Below, in pieces: positions 9,439 to 17,924 of a DNA stretch of 64,000 bases. Source of the stretch: JBOGNO01 sp050747245 (lineage in GTDB: Bacteria; Acidobacteriota; Terriglobia; Acidiferrales; UBA7541); the NCBI GenBank assembly GCA_050747245.1, contig JBOGNO010000002.1:124001-188000 (forward strand). The letters are read 5' to 3'. The stretch's first letter is position 1. Every line of letters starts with the position of its first letter. Both the position numbers and the translations under genes were made by a program. A model generated the notes under the pieces. It saw nothing but the letters and a program-made list of their open reading frames with translations. It ran no database searches and had not been told where the DNA came from.

Positions 9439-9858
9439 TCAGCAGCCGCAGGAGCGCGCGCGCAGCGCGAGCCAGTCCTTCGGAAGCTTCGCAATGCCTT
9501 GCGCGCACTGATCCAGCTTGCTGCACCGGCATGAGAGGAACGACTCAAGCATCTGTTTCATGGCGCGGATTTTGAGCAGACTCAATTCGAGCTCGCCGAT
9601 TTTTGTGCGCGCCATTTTTTTCCAGCGCGCGGAGGCAGGGGTCTTCTCCGGGAAGCCGTGAAGAAGTAGGCGCGTCTCGCGCAGCGTGAACCCGACCTCC
9701 TGCGTGAAACGAATGAGCACCAACTGGTGCAGGACGTCGGGAGAGTAGACGCGCCGGCCGCTCGCGCGCGCCGGGGCCTTCAGCAGGCCCGCCTTTTCAT
9801 AGTAGCGGATGGCCGAGGGCGCGAGATCCGCGCGCTTGGCAAGTTCCCCGATGGTCAT
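9439..9858 (-). CDS. MerR-family transcriptional regulator with cysteine-rich tail
   Basis: A 139-residue MerR protein. The N-terminal winged helix reads MTIGELAKRADLAPSAIRYY, and a long dimerisation helix spans about 80-108. The tail holds C110, C112 and C118, spaced C-x-C-x5-C, plus C137 and C139. The first three match the spacing of three of the four Fe-S ligands in SoxR, but the leading cysteine of SoxR is replaced by Phe. Metal or redox sensing is therefore possible, and neither is shown. The ATG at 9858 is preferred over a GTG two codons upstream. It is divergent from a CC-motif protein, with a perfect dyad between them, the standard MerR arrangement. Confidence 0.82.
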   Translation of the reverse strand: MTIGELAKRADLAPSAIRYYEKAGLLKAPARASGRRVYSPDVLHQLVLIRFTQEVGFTLRETRLLLHGFPEKTPASARWKKMARTKIGELELSLLKIRAMKQMLESFLSCRCSKLDQCAQGIAKLPKDWLALRARSCGC

Positions 9859-9880
9859 GTTCACCTGCCCAAAATAATAT

Positions 9881-9901
9881 TTGACTTAAAGTTCACTTTA
9901 A
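9881..9901. promoter_or_regulatory. MerR-type operator dyad in divergent promoter region
   Basis: TTGACT at 9881-9886 overlaps a perfect 7-2-7 dyad, TTAAAGT (9886-9892), TC, ACTTTAA (9895-9901). A dyad starting at the -35 element is the signature of MerR-regulated promoters. No good -10 hexamer is seen at the expected 19-20 bp for the rightward gene. On the left strand a TATTAT (9874-9879) could serve the merR gene itself, which would give autoregulation. Confidence 0.55.
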
Positions 9902-9952
9902 CTGGCACGCTGGGAATGTTAACACAGCCGGAAGGCTCAAGGAGGAACAAAC

Positions 9953-10402
9953 ATGTCGAACGCGAGATCGCAATTTACGTGGGTTGCATGCGTGCTGGCT
10001 TTGAGCGCGGCGGCAGGATTTTCCGCGCGAGCGCGCCATAAAAAAGCCGGCGACAACTGTCCGCAGCAGCAGGACAAGCCAGCGACGGAGGTGACAGGCT
10101 TTTATTGCAACCTGAAAGCGCTCAGCGTGGCGGAATGGATGCGGCATCACGAACTCGGGAAAGAACTGAAAGCGGCGCGGGAAGACACGAATGAATTGGC
10201 TGATGGATACGCGTATCGCCTCGATAGCCGAAAGGCTCCGCTCGCAGACGTGGCGGAGTGGGTGGCGCAGGAACGCCGGTGCTGCCCATTTTTCGATTTT
10301 GAAATTGCGCTCGAACGAGATGGCGGACCGTTATGGCTGAAGCTGCGCGGCAAAGAGGGCGTGAAACAGTTCATCCGCGACGAGTTCGGCGCCAAGCAAT
10401 AA
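9953..10402 (+). CDS. Putative MerR-controlled protein with CCPFF motif
   Basis: A 149-residue protein with a hydrophobic N-terminal stretch (about 8-26) that could be a signal peptide or anchor. The rest is a small domain with Cys52 (FYCNLKAL) and a vicinal pair, Cys110-Cys111, in ERRCCPFFDFEI, followed by GGPLWLKLRGKEGV. I have the impression that this CCPFF domain recurs beside MerR or metal-resistance genes, but no function is established to my knowledge. Vicinal cysteines can bind soft metals or form a redox pair. It has a strong AAGGAGGAAC site, and it is divergent from the cysteine-tailed MerR gene with the dyad in between. A metal-stress role is inference. Confidence 0.6.
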   Translation: MSNARSQFTWVACVLALSAAAGFSARARHKKAGDNCPQQQDKPATEVTGFYCNLKALSVAEWMRHHELGKELKAAREDTNELADGYAYRLDSRKAPLADVAEWVAQERRCCPFFDFEIALERDGGPLWLKLRGKEGVKQFIRDEFGAKQ

Positions 10403-10454
10403 GGCAGATTCAGAGTAGATGATTGTCACGATGACAAATTCAAGGAGATTCTGG

Positions 10455-11030
10455 ATGAGAATGATGAGAAAAACGAAGTGGATATTCGTATTGGCGCTCT
10501 TGCTCATGTGCGGCGGCGCGGCTCATGCGCAAACGAGCAAACCAACGGGCCCGCTCAGCGCGAGCGAAGTGCTGGATGCGTGGATCGCCAACACGGAGAC
10601 GCACACAGTGCAGGTCGCCGAGGCTATGCCTGAGGAGAAATACTCATTTGCTCCCACAAACGGCGAATTCAAAGGTGTACGCACGTTTGCGGAGCAGTTG
10701 AAGCACCTCGCGGCCAACAACTACTGGATTGCCGCGAAAATCCTGGGAGAAAAGCCCGCAGCAGATCAAGAAAATGAGTCCGGGCCCGATTCGGTGAAGA
10801 CCAAAGCGGAAATCGTGGAGTACGTGAAGGACTCCTTCGGCGCTCTGCACAAAGCCGTCGCCTCCATTGACGGGCAAAACGAGGTCGCGCCGATCGCGGG
10901 AGTTTCGGGCACGTGGCAGAGGACCCGGCTGGGGTTGGCCGTCGATGCCGTAGCGCATTCCTTCGACCATTACGGCCAACTGGTGGAATACCTGCGCATG
11001 AACGGCATCGTGCCGCCCGACAGCCGCTGA
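10455..11030 (+). CDS. Secreted DinB-superfamily protein
   Basis: A 191-residue protein with a clear signal peptide (RKTKWIFVLALLLMCGG, cleavage after AHA). It has the four-helix DinB layout: a first-helix His in NTETHTVQVAE, VRTFAEQLKHLAANNYW in the middle, and DAVAHSFDHYGQLVEYLRMNG near the end. The histidines of these segments normally hold a metal. The start at 10455 is preferred because AAGGAG lies 7 bases upstream. Secreted DinB proteins are common in Acidobacteriota; their substrates are unknown, though related enzymes use low-molecular-weight thiols. It follows the CCPFF gene by 52 bp and may be cotranscribed with it. Confidence 0.8.
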   Translation: MRMMRKTKWIFVLALLLMCGGAAHAQTSKPTGPLSASEVLDAWIANTETHTVQVAEAMPEEKYSFAPTNGEFKGVRTFAEQLKHLAANNYWIAAKILGEKPAADQENESGPDSVKTKAEIVEYVKDSFGALHKAVASIDGQNEVAPIAGVSGTWQRTRLGLAVDAVAHSFDHYGQLVEYLRMNGIVPPDSR

Positions 11031-11122
11031 AGCGCGAACCTGCAATGCTTTCCACGCGTATTGCCTGGCCGAGGATTCGGGCTTAGGATACGCCGCACGC
11101 CGCAGTGGCGATGGAAAGTTGA

Positions 11123-11737
11123 TTGACGCCGAAACTCACTCGCGCCGCGCTGGGCTTCCGAGCGCATTCCGGATGGGCGGCGCTCGTTGCCATTGCGACT
11201 TCGCACGGCACGCGGGCAGCACCAACTGTGATTGGCAGCCAGCGCATCGCGCTCATTGACAGGGGAATTCCTCCGCAGCCCTACCACGCCGCCGCGAAGA
11301 TGGATATACATAAAGCGGAGCGATTCATTGCCAAGTGCAAAAAGGATGTCGGGCATTTGGCGCGGCAAGCCTTGCGCGGCGTGATTGTTGGTCTTCGAGA
11401 CACGGGGCACGAACCGGTCGCCTGCGGCATAGTCCTGGCATCCGGCCGGCCGTTGCCGGCGCTCGCCGCGACGCTCAGGTCGCATGCCATGATTCACACC
11501 GCTGAGGGCGAATTTTTCCGCGAAGTGCTGATCCGCGCGGGCGAGCATTACCACCTACGCGTCACGGGAATTCCCGAGCGTGAACTCTACGCTCGCGGGG
11601 CCGAAGCATTTCGCGTGGCCGAGAATAAACTGAAGCTCCGCATCACGGAAATGGGCGAAACCGTCGGCCGCCCGTGGACGCAAGACCAAAAACAGGCGAC
11701 GCTGGCGGCCTGGCTCGCTCTTGCGGAGGCTCAATAA
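11123..11737 (+). CDS. Conserved-looking hypothetical cytoplasmic protein
   Basis: A 204-residue protein that I cannot assign. It starts at TTG 11123 with GGAAAG upstream. There is no signal peptide or membrane segment. The middle holds HKAERFIAKCKKDVGHLARQ and a segment resembling an acidic active-site loop, HTAEGEFFREVL. The coding pattern (codon bias, few rare codons) is like its neighbours, which supports it being real. It sits alone between the DinB and M28 genes. Confidence 0.55.
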   Translation: MTPKLTRAALGFRAHSGWAALVAIATSHGTRAAPTVIGSQRIALIDRGIPPQPYHAAAKMDIHKAERFIAKCKKDVGHLARQALRGVIVGLRDTGHEPVACGIVLASGRPLPALAATLRSHAMIHTAEGEFFREVLIRAGEHYHLRVTGIPERELYARGAEAFRVAENKLKLRITEMGETVGRPWTQDQKQATLAAWLALAEAQ

Positions 11738-11848
11738 TCCCGCACGCGCATGAAACGCGCGTTCGGGGCGCGGCGTCCCATGCGTTGCCAAGGGTGTAGT
11801 CTCATTTTCGATTTCGGTTTCCACTAAAAATTTCTGCGGAGGATGATT

Positions 11849-13414
11849 GTGCGAAAGCTGCGAAACGTGGGAATTGTTCTAGCGGCATTGCTGGCGGTTT
11901 CCGTGGTCTTGCCGCTGGCCGGGCAGGCGCCGAGCTCAACGGACCTGAACGCCATCTATCAAATCAAGGACGAGGGCTTCAATCATTCGCAGGTGATGGA
12001 CATCATGAGCTGGCTCACGGACGTGTATGGCCCGCGGCTGACGAATTCACCGGACATCAAAGAAGCCGCGGACTGGACGGTGAAAAAGATGCAGGAATGG
12101 CAGCTCGCGAACGTCCACATGGAAACATGGGGCCCGTTCGGGCGTGGATGGTCGAACGAGCGTTTCTCCGCACAAATCGTTTCGCCGCGGCCCATGCCGC
12201 TCATCGCCTATTCCGAGGCCTGGACGCCCGGCACCAATGGCGCGGTCACGGCCCCGGCGGTGCTCGCCATCATTAAGAATGAAGATGACATGAAGCCGTT
12301 CGTAGGGCAGTTGAAGGGCAAATTCGTCCTCACGGAGATGCCTCCCGACGTGCAAGCGCACTTTGACGCGCAGGGCCGGCGCTACACGGACGCTGAGCTG
12401 GCGGATCTGGCAAGCCAGCCCGTGCCCGGAGCGCGTCCAGATTTCGAAACTCGCATGGCACAATTCCGCGCGCAGCGCGCTTTGCGGATGAAAGTCCAAA
12501 AGTTCCTCGTGGACGAAGGCGTGGCTGCCTGGCTCCAGCCTTCACGGGGCGATGATGGCACGGTGTACGTTCAATCCGGCGGCTCGCGAGACGCGAAAGA
12601 TCCGCCCGCGCCTCCCACCGTGGCCATGGCCGCCGAACACTACGGCCGCATTTATCGTATGCTCGAGAAGAAAATTCCCGTCACGCTCGAAATCAATATT
12701 GAAAACAAGTTTTACGATGACGACCTCAACTCATTCAACATCATCGGTGAAATTCCCGGGACGGATAAGGCGGACCAGGTGGTGATGATCGGCGGCCACT
12801 TCGATTCCTGGCACGCCGGCACGGGCGCGACAGACAACGGCGCGGGATCGGGCGTGATGCTCGAAGCCATCCGCATCCTGAAGGCCACCGGCCTAAAAAT
12901 GCGGCGCACCGTGCGCATCGGATTGTGGACCGGCGAAGAAGAAGGCCTGCTCGGCTCGCGCGCCTATGTGAAGGCGCATTTCGGCGATCCCGAAACGATG
13001 AAGATCTTACCCGAACACGCGAAACTCGACGCCTACTACAACGTGGACAACGGCTCAGGCAAGATTCGCGGAATCTATCTGCAGGGCAACGAGGCCGTCG
13101 CCCCGGTCTTCGCCGATTGGATGAAAGAGTTCAACAATCTGGGCATGACCACGCTCAGCATCCGCAACACCGGCGGCACGGATCACCTCTCCTTCAACGC
13201 CGTGGGACTTCCCGGCTTTCAATTCATCCAGGACCCGCTCGAATACGAAACACGCACGCACCATTCGAACATGGACGTGTACGAGCGGCTCCAAGAGCCG
13301 GACATGAAGCAGATGGCCGTGATCGTGGCCTCGTTCGTGTACCTCACAGCGAACCGCGACGAAATGATTCCGCGCAAGCCGCTGCCCAAGCCGCAGCCTC
13401 AGCAACGCTACTAG
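11849..13414 (+). CDS. Secreted M28-family zinc aminopeptidase
   Basis: A 521-residue exported peptidase. The signal peptide is basic then hydrophobic (VGIVLAALLAVSVVL). A PA-type insert lies around 100-240. The M28 catalytic domain then shows its zinc ligands in order: His in GGHFDSW, Asp in ATDNGAG, Glu-Glu in GEEEG, Asp in NVDNG and His in THHSNMD. GGAGG lies immediately before an ATG at 11843 but 6 bases before the GTG at 11849, so the GTG is the better start. These enzymes remove N-terminal residues from peptides outside the cytoplasm. Two further periplasmic peptidases follow on the same strand, which suggests a peptide-scavenging segment. Confidence 0.9.
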   Translation: MRKLRNVGIVLAALLAVSVVLPLAGQAPSSTDLNAIYQIKDEGFNHSQVMDIMSWLTDVYGPRLTNSPDIKEAADWTVKKMQEWQLANVHMETWGPFGRGWSNERFSAQIVSPRPMPLIAYSEAWTPGTNGAVTAPAVLAIIKNEDDMKPFVGQLKGKFVLTEMPPDVQAHFDAQGRRYTDAELADLASQPVPGARPDFETRMAQFRAQRALRMKVQKFLVDEGVAAWLQPSRGDDGTVYVQSGGSRDAKDPPAPPTVAMAAEHYGRIYRMLEKKIPVTLEINIENKFYDDDLNSFNIIGEIPGTDKADQVVMIGGHFDSWHAGTGATDNGAGSGVMLEAIRILKATGLKMRRTVRIGLWTGEEEGLLGSRAYVKAHFGDPETMKILPEHAKLDAYYNVDNGSGKIRGIYLQGNEAVAPVFADWMKEFNNLGMTTLSIRNTGGTDHLSFNAVGLPGFQFIQDPLEYETRTHHSNMDVYERLQEPDMKQMAVIVASFVYLTANRDEMIPRKPLPKPQPQQRY

Positions 13415-13658
13415 GCGCTTGCGGACTGATCCCGCCGCGCTGCGAGCGAAGGCGCCGCAAATCGCAGCGCGGAGCGGGGTGACACTTCGACTTCCCGCGC
13501 GTCCAAATGCAGAGATGGGCGCGGGGAAGTTCGCCCGCGGCGCGATTTCGCGCGTGATTCTGCCCAGAATGCTTCCACTTTCCGCTTTCATTTGACTGCG
13601 CAAAGCTAGGAAGCTAATGTCTTGCGATGCTTCGAGCTCGAATCGAGGGGTAGAAAAC

Positions 13659-15041
13659 ATGAAACGGTGGCAAGGTTTCTTGCTTTTGCTTGCAGCCACG
13701 TTGGTGGCGTCGCCGGGCGGCGCGCAGCAATGGAAAGCGCCGACGACGATGAAAAAACTGGCGAATGGATTGACCGTCGTCGTCTCCGAAGACCATTCCG
13801 CTCCGACGTTCGGGGTTTGCGTGAGTTACGGCATCGGCTTTCGCCTCGAACCGCAGGGGCGCACGGGCTTCGCGCATCTATTTGAGCACATGATGTTCGA
13901 AGGCACGCCGGTAGCTCCCAAAGGCGTTCTCGATCGTGTGATCGAAGGCGGCGGAGGGTTCAACAACGGCGATACGCGTTACGATTTCACGGAATACATC
14001 GAGTCCGCTCCCATTTCCGCGCTCGATCCGGTCCTGTGGATCGAAGCGGACCGCATGAAGACACTCGATTTTTCGACAAAGAACCTGGATAACCAGCGCA
14101 ACGTGGTGGAAGAAGAGGTGCGCGTCAATGTTCTGAACCAGCCCTATGGCTCCTTCATGTGGCTCGACCTTCCGCAGACGGCATTCAACACTTTTCCGAA
14201 CGCGCATAATTTCTATGGCGATTTCAAGGATCTGGATGCCGCGAGGATCGCGGATGTGCAGCACTTTTATGAACAATACTACTCGCCCAACAACGCCGTT
14301 CTGGCCATCGTCGGTGACGTGAATCCCGGCGAAGTTTTTGCGGAGGTCGAAAAACTGTTTGCCGCGATTCCCGCGCGGGCCACTCCGCCGCGTCCCAGCG
14401 TGGAGGAGCAGCCTCAGACTGCCGAGCGCCGCCGCGAGGAGTCCGATAAGCTCGCCAAGGTTCCGGCGATCGCCATTGGTTACCGCATGCCGCCGCGGAA
14501 TTCGCCCGACGCGCTGCCCGCCGCGGTGACGGGAGAGCTCCTTCACAATGGTGAGGCTTCCCGGCTTTATCAGGCGCTGGTGAAGGAAAAGCAGGTGGCA
14601 CTTTCCGCCGATGGCGGGATGAATTGGCCGCTCGGCAATCCTTTCGAATTCAACGGGCCCACGCTGATGACTTCCTTCATTGTCTATCCGCCGAATGTCA
14701 CCGAAGAGCAAGTCCTGGCGGCCTACGATTCCACGATCAAGGAGCTCGCGCAGAAAGGGCCCAGCCAGCAGGACCTCGACCGCATCGTTGCGAAAATGCG
14801 CTCGGACTGGTATGGACAGCTCGAAATTCCGGTCAGCCGGGCTTCTGCGCTTTCTCACGCGGTGCTCTTCGACGGAAATTTCGACAGCGTCTATGACATT
14901 CCCGAGGAACTCGCCAAGGTTACTCCCGCCCAGGTCCGAGCCTTCGCGGCGAAATATCTGGTAAGCACGAATCGCACCGTCATCAATCGCGTGCCGGAAC
15001 CGGCGGCAAAGACTGCCGCATCTCAGGGAGATGGAAAATGA
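13659..15041 (+). CDS. M16-family zinc peptidase, catalytic subunit
   Basis: A 460-residue exported M16 protein. The signal peptide is at about 1-22. The inverted zinc motif HxxEH is HLFEH at 73-77, with the third ligand Glu in VVEEEVRVN near 153. The second, inactive M16 half follows, with the R/Y-type substrate loop expected in the C-terminal domain. The start at ATG 13659 has an AGGGG site. It overlaps the next gene by 4 bp (ATGA), so the two are translationally coupled. The family forms heterodimers in which one subunit is catalytic and the other is not; this is the catalytic one. Confidence 0.92.
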   Translation: MKRWQGFLLLLAATLVASPGGAQQWKAPTTMKKLANGLTVVVSEDHSAPTFGVCVSYGIGFRLEPQGRTGFAHLFEHMMFEGTPVAPKGVLDRVIEGGGGFNNGDTRYDFTEYIESAPISALDPVLWIEADRMKTLDFSTKNLDNQRNVVEEEVRVNVLNQPYGSFMWLDLPQTAFNTFPNAHNFYGDFKDLDAARIADVQHFYEQYYSPNNAVLAIVGDVNPGEVFAEVEKLFAAIPARATPPRPSVEEQPQTAERRREESDKLAKVPAIAIGYRMPPRNSPDALPAAVTGELLHNGEASRLYQALVKEKQVALSADGGMNWPLGNPFEFNGPTLMTSFIVYPPNVTEEQVLAAYDSTIKELAQKGPSQQDLDRIVAKMRSDWYGQLEIPVSRASALSHAVLFDGNFDSVYDIPEELAKVTPAQVRAFAAKYLVSTNRTVINRVPEPAAKTAASQGDGK

Positions 15042-16447
15042 AGGCGCTGAAACTCATTGCCGCGGTTGTTCTATTTGCCTCCTGCGCGTACGCCCAGAAA
15101 GAAGCCCCCCTGCCGAAGGAGCTCCCTCCTTATGGCCCAGAACAACCACTCCAGGCGCCCGCCGTAAAAATCGCCAAGCTCGACAACGGGCTTACCATCT
15201 GGCTCGTCTCCGAACCCGGATTTCCCAAGGTCTCTTTCGCCGTGGCCGTGCGCGGCGGAATGGCCGCCGATCCCGCAGGCCTTCCAGGAATTTCCGAGCT
15301 GCTCTCGAATACGCTGGCCGAAGGAACAAAATCGCGTTCCGCCCGGCAGATTGCGGAGGAACTTCAGGCGGCGGGCGGGGATATCAACACGCAGGCTGGT
15401 AAGGATTTCACGGAGGTTTCAACCAGCGCCCTCTCCTCCCGGACGGACGCAGCCCTCACCGTTCTGGCGGATATTCTCCTGAACGCTTCTTTCCCGGATA
15501 ATGAAGTCGCGCTCGCCAAGCGCAACTTGTCCGATTCGCTTCGCCAGCGCGAGTCGCGGCCTCAATTTCTCGCGGCGCGTACCCTGGCCGATGTGCTCTT
15601 CGGGGAGAATCCCTATCATGTGACGTCGCCCACGCAGGAGTCCATCGCTGCAGCCACGCCAGCCGACCTGCGCCGCGTCTTCGCACAGCGCTTCCGCCCG
15701 GACCAAGCGATTTTCGTCGCCGTGGGTGATTTTGAGAACGACAAAATGCTCGACATGCTGAAGGCGAACTTCGGCGGATGGAAAGCCCCGGCCGAGTCTC
15801 CAATTGCGGCGCCCACGCCACCTTCGACAACGCCTGCCCATGCCGTTTTTGTAGTGGCGCGCCCGGGATCGGTACAGACCACGTTGCGGTTTGGCGCGTT
15901 TGGTCCGCTGCGCACGGATCCGGACTACGAAGCCGCCGACGTGGCCAATGCGATTTATGGCGGCCTGTTCAGCTCGCGCCTGGTCACCAATATCCGCGAA
16001 GACAAGGGTTACACGTATTCCCCGGGTTCCAATTTGCAGACTTATCGCGCGGCGGCTGTGCTGGGCACCGGGGCGGACGTGCGCAATGAAGTCACCGCGC
16101 CCAGCTTTAATGAGATCACTTATGAAATGAATCGAATGGCGACCACCAGCCCAACGGAAGAAGAGTTGGCCAAAGCCAAGCACTTCTTAATCGGTATTCA
16201 GGCCATCTTTTTGCAAGCCCGTGACGCGGTTGCCAGTCAGTTGGCTGATTTCTGGGTGGACGGCTTGCCGCCCGAGGAAATCGAGATCTATGGCAAGAAG
16301 ATCGAGAACACGACCTCTGCCGAAGTGGATGCCGCTGCAAGGAAATATTTTCCGGCTTCGCGCACCGTGGTCGTGGCCGTCGGCGAAGAAAAAGTCATCC
16401 GCGAAGCGTTCGCGCCTTTTGGCCTGCCAATCCAAACGGTACATTAG
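15038..16447 (+). CDS. M16-family peptidase partner, non-catalytic subunit
   Basis: A 469-residue exported M16 paralogue coupled to the previous gene by an ATGA overlap. At the position of HxxEH it has GISELLSNTLAEGT, so the zinc ligands are missing and the subunit should be inactive. The C-terminal half keeps the conserved RPGSVQTTLRFG and the later TYSPGSN region, which form the substrate-binding wall in M16B dimers. The pair would form a periplasmic peptidase clam-shell. The order active then inactive subunit is typical of bacterial M16 pairs. Confidence 0.9.
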   Translation: MKALKLIAAVVLFASCAYAQKEAPLPKELPPYGPEQPLQAPAVKIAKLDNGLTIWLVSEPGFPKVSFAVAVRGGMAADPAGLPGISELLSNTLAEGTKSRSARQIAEELQAAGGDINTQAGKDFTEVSTSALSSRTDAALTVLADILLNASFPDNEVALAKRNLSDSLRQRESRPQFLAARTLADVLFGENPYHVTSPTQESIAAATPADLRRVFAQRFRPDQAIFVAVGDFENDKMLDMLKANFGGWKAPAESPIAAPTPPSTTPAHAVFVVARPGSVQTTLRFGAFGPLRTDPDYEAADVANAIYGGLFSSRLVTNIREDKGYTYSPGSNLQTYRAAAVLGTGADVRNEVTAPSFNEITYEMNRMATTSPTEEELAKAKHFLIGIQAIFLQARDAVASQLADFWVDGLPPEEIEIYGKKIENTTSAEVDAAARKYFPASRTVVVAVGEEKVIREAFAPFGLPIQTVH

Positions 16448-16521
16448 CCTGCTAGCGGCCGTCTGGCGTTCCACCGCGTGCGTTTGACTCGAACGATTTG
16501 CAATCCTATAGTGGTGGAAGA

Positions 16522-16872
16522 ATGTTTCTCGGTAAACGATTCTTGCTCGTGGCCCTCGTGGCGGCTCTCGCAGCCTATGCGGTTGACTGCATGGCCATGA
16601 CCACTCCCGAAACGGCCATGGAGTGCTGCCAATCCATGCCGTGTTCCTCGCACGGCCACAGCCAGGATTGCTGCAAGACCATGCCCGCGATGCACGCGCC
16701 TTTCGTTCAGTCGGCCTCTCTGCAGGGCGTTTCGTTTTCGCCCATTGTGTTGGCGGTACTGCCGACTTTCAAAGCATTGCAAGGCGCGGATTCCTCGCTC
16801 CCCATGATTGCGGCGCATTGCCACGCGCCGCCCGTTTCTGACTCACCTGCAAAGCTTCCTCTCCGAATCTAG
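16522..16872 (+). CDS. Small secreted Met/Cys/His-rich protein, probable metal binder
   Basis: A 116-residue protein with a signal peptide (KRFLLVALVAALAAYA). A short cluster of soft-metal ligands follows: MAMTTPETAMECCQSMPC, then HGHSQDCCKTMPAMH. This segment holds six cysteines, several methionines and histidines in about 45 residues. The C-terminal half is hydrophobic with another HCH. I do not know a named family, but the composition is that of periplasmic copper or mercury chaperones. It lies 74 bp before the outer-membrane, UxxU and TlpA genes on the same strand and probably belongs with them. Confidence 0.65.
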   Translation: MFLGKRFLLVALVAALAAYAVDCMAMTTPETAMECCQSMPCSSHGHSQDCCKTMPAMHAPFVQSASLQGVSFSPIVLAVLPTFKALQGADSSLPMIAAHCHAPPVSDSPAKLPLRI

Positions 16873-16946
16873 CTGGACTCCCAGCCAGACTCAGGTGCAC
16901 GCATTGTGCGCCTGGGTATCGCCATTTCTACTGGGAGGAATAAATC

Positions 16947-17909
16947 GTGAGTTTTCTGAAATTATTGTCTTATGCCCTGCGTGCAGGGACTGCCGGATTG
17001 TTTCTTGTGCTCGTTTGTGCTGCTGCGGCGCGTGCGCAGGGACCCGCTCCGGAGTCGGCTCCTCCTCTGTTTCCCGGCGGCGCTCTGCTTTCCTACAACT
17101 CCATCTTCACCACGCGTGGCGCGCCCGCAGATTCAACGGGAGCAACCCCTCCAACGGCGCGGCCAACCTTCTCGCACGAAGGCCTTTTCAACTTTACCTG
17201 GGGATTCCGCCGCGATTTCGATTTGACCGTGTTAGCTCCGGTGGTGACGAATCACTTTCAATTCTCCGGCGCAAACGGCAGCCCCGTTCTCGGCGGCACA
17301 GGCTTGGGCGACGCCATGCTTCTCATCAAGTACCGTTTTTACCGCCGCGATTCCGAGCGCGGCACCACGCAAGCCTCGATCATGCTGGGACCGAAGTTTG
17401 CAACGGGCCGCACTGACCTCAACGACAGCCGGAGAATTCGTTTGCCCGCGAGCCTCCAGCCCGGCTCGGGCTCAACCGATTTTTTCATCGCCGTGAATTG
17501 GACGTACACGGGGCTCTTCAATTACAAGCGCCTGGTCGCCGATGAACATCTTCATTCGCTCCTGCGCAGCCAGGGTACGCAGGCGACGCGCCTCGGCAGA
17601 AGCGTCGAATCGCGCACCTGGCTCTCCTACCGGCCGTATCAATCGGCGAACGTGGGCCGCGAATGGTTTATCGGCCCCGCCCTGACGTGGATACATTCTC
17701 AGGATGACCGCATCAGGGGGATCACGCAAAATGGCAGCGGCGGCGATGCCCTGCTTGCAGGCGTCACCACCTATTTCGGCGTGCGGCCGGGCACGCACGT
17801 GTGGTTGGGGATGGATTGGGATGTGGCGCACACCACGGGCGCGACGTTTCAGCCCGTCCGCCGCCACATCAGTTTTGGAATTACGCAGCAATTTCGTCTG
17901 CATCGGTAA
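16947..17909 (+). CDS. Outer-membrane beta-barrel protein, transporter-like
   Basis: A 320-residue protein with a signal peptide ending at ARAQ. An amphipathic beta-strand pattern with many aromatic strand ends follows, closing with SFGITQQFRLHR, whose last residue is Arg rather than the usual terminal aromatic. It resembles the transporter-like barrels often placed in the MetA phenol-degradation group and often found near metal genes in this phylum. It has a GGGAGG site about 10 bases before GTG 16947. Only 15 bp separate it from the next gene, so it heads or joins the operon with the UxxU protein and TlpA. Substrate unknown. Confidence 0.7.
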   Translation: MSFLKLLSYALRAGTAGLFLVLVCAAAARAQGPAPESAPPLFPGGALLSYNSIFTTRGAPADSTGATPPTARPTFSHEGLFNFTWGFRRDFDLTVLAPVVTNHFQFSGANGSPVLGGTGLGDAMLLIKYRFYRRDSERGTTQASIMLGPKFATGRTDLNDSRRIRLPASLQPGSGSTDFFIAVNWTYTGLFNYKRLVADEHLHSLLRSQGTQATRLGRSVESRTWLSYRPYQSANVGREWFIGPALTWIHSQDDRIRGITQNGSGGDALLAGVTTYFGVRPGTHVWLGMDWDVAHTTGATFQPVRRHISFGITQQFRLHR

Positions 17910-17924
17910 TCGAAGGGAGGAACC

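Noticed and set aside
13878..14858. 326-codon minus-strand frame opposite the M16 peptidase
   Set aside because: Shadow frame with no domain; the plus strand has HxxEH and a signal peptide.
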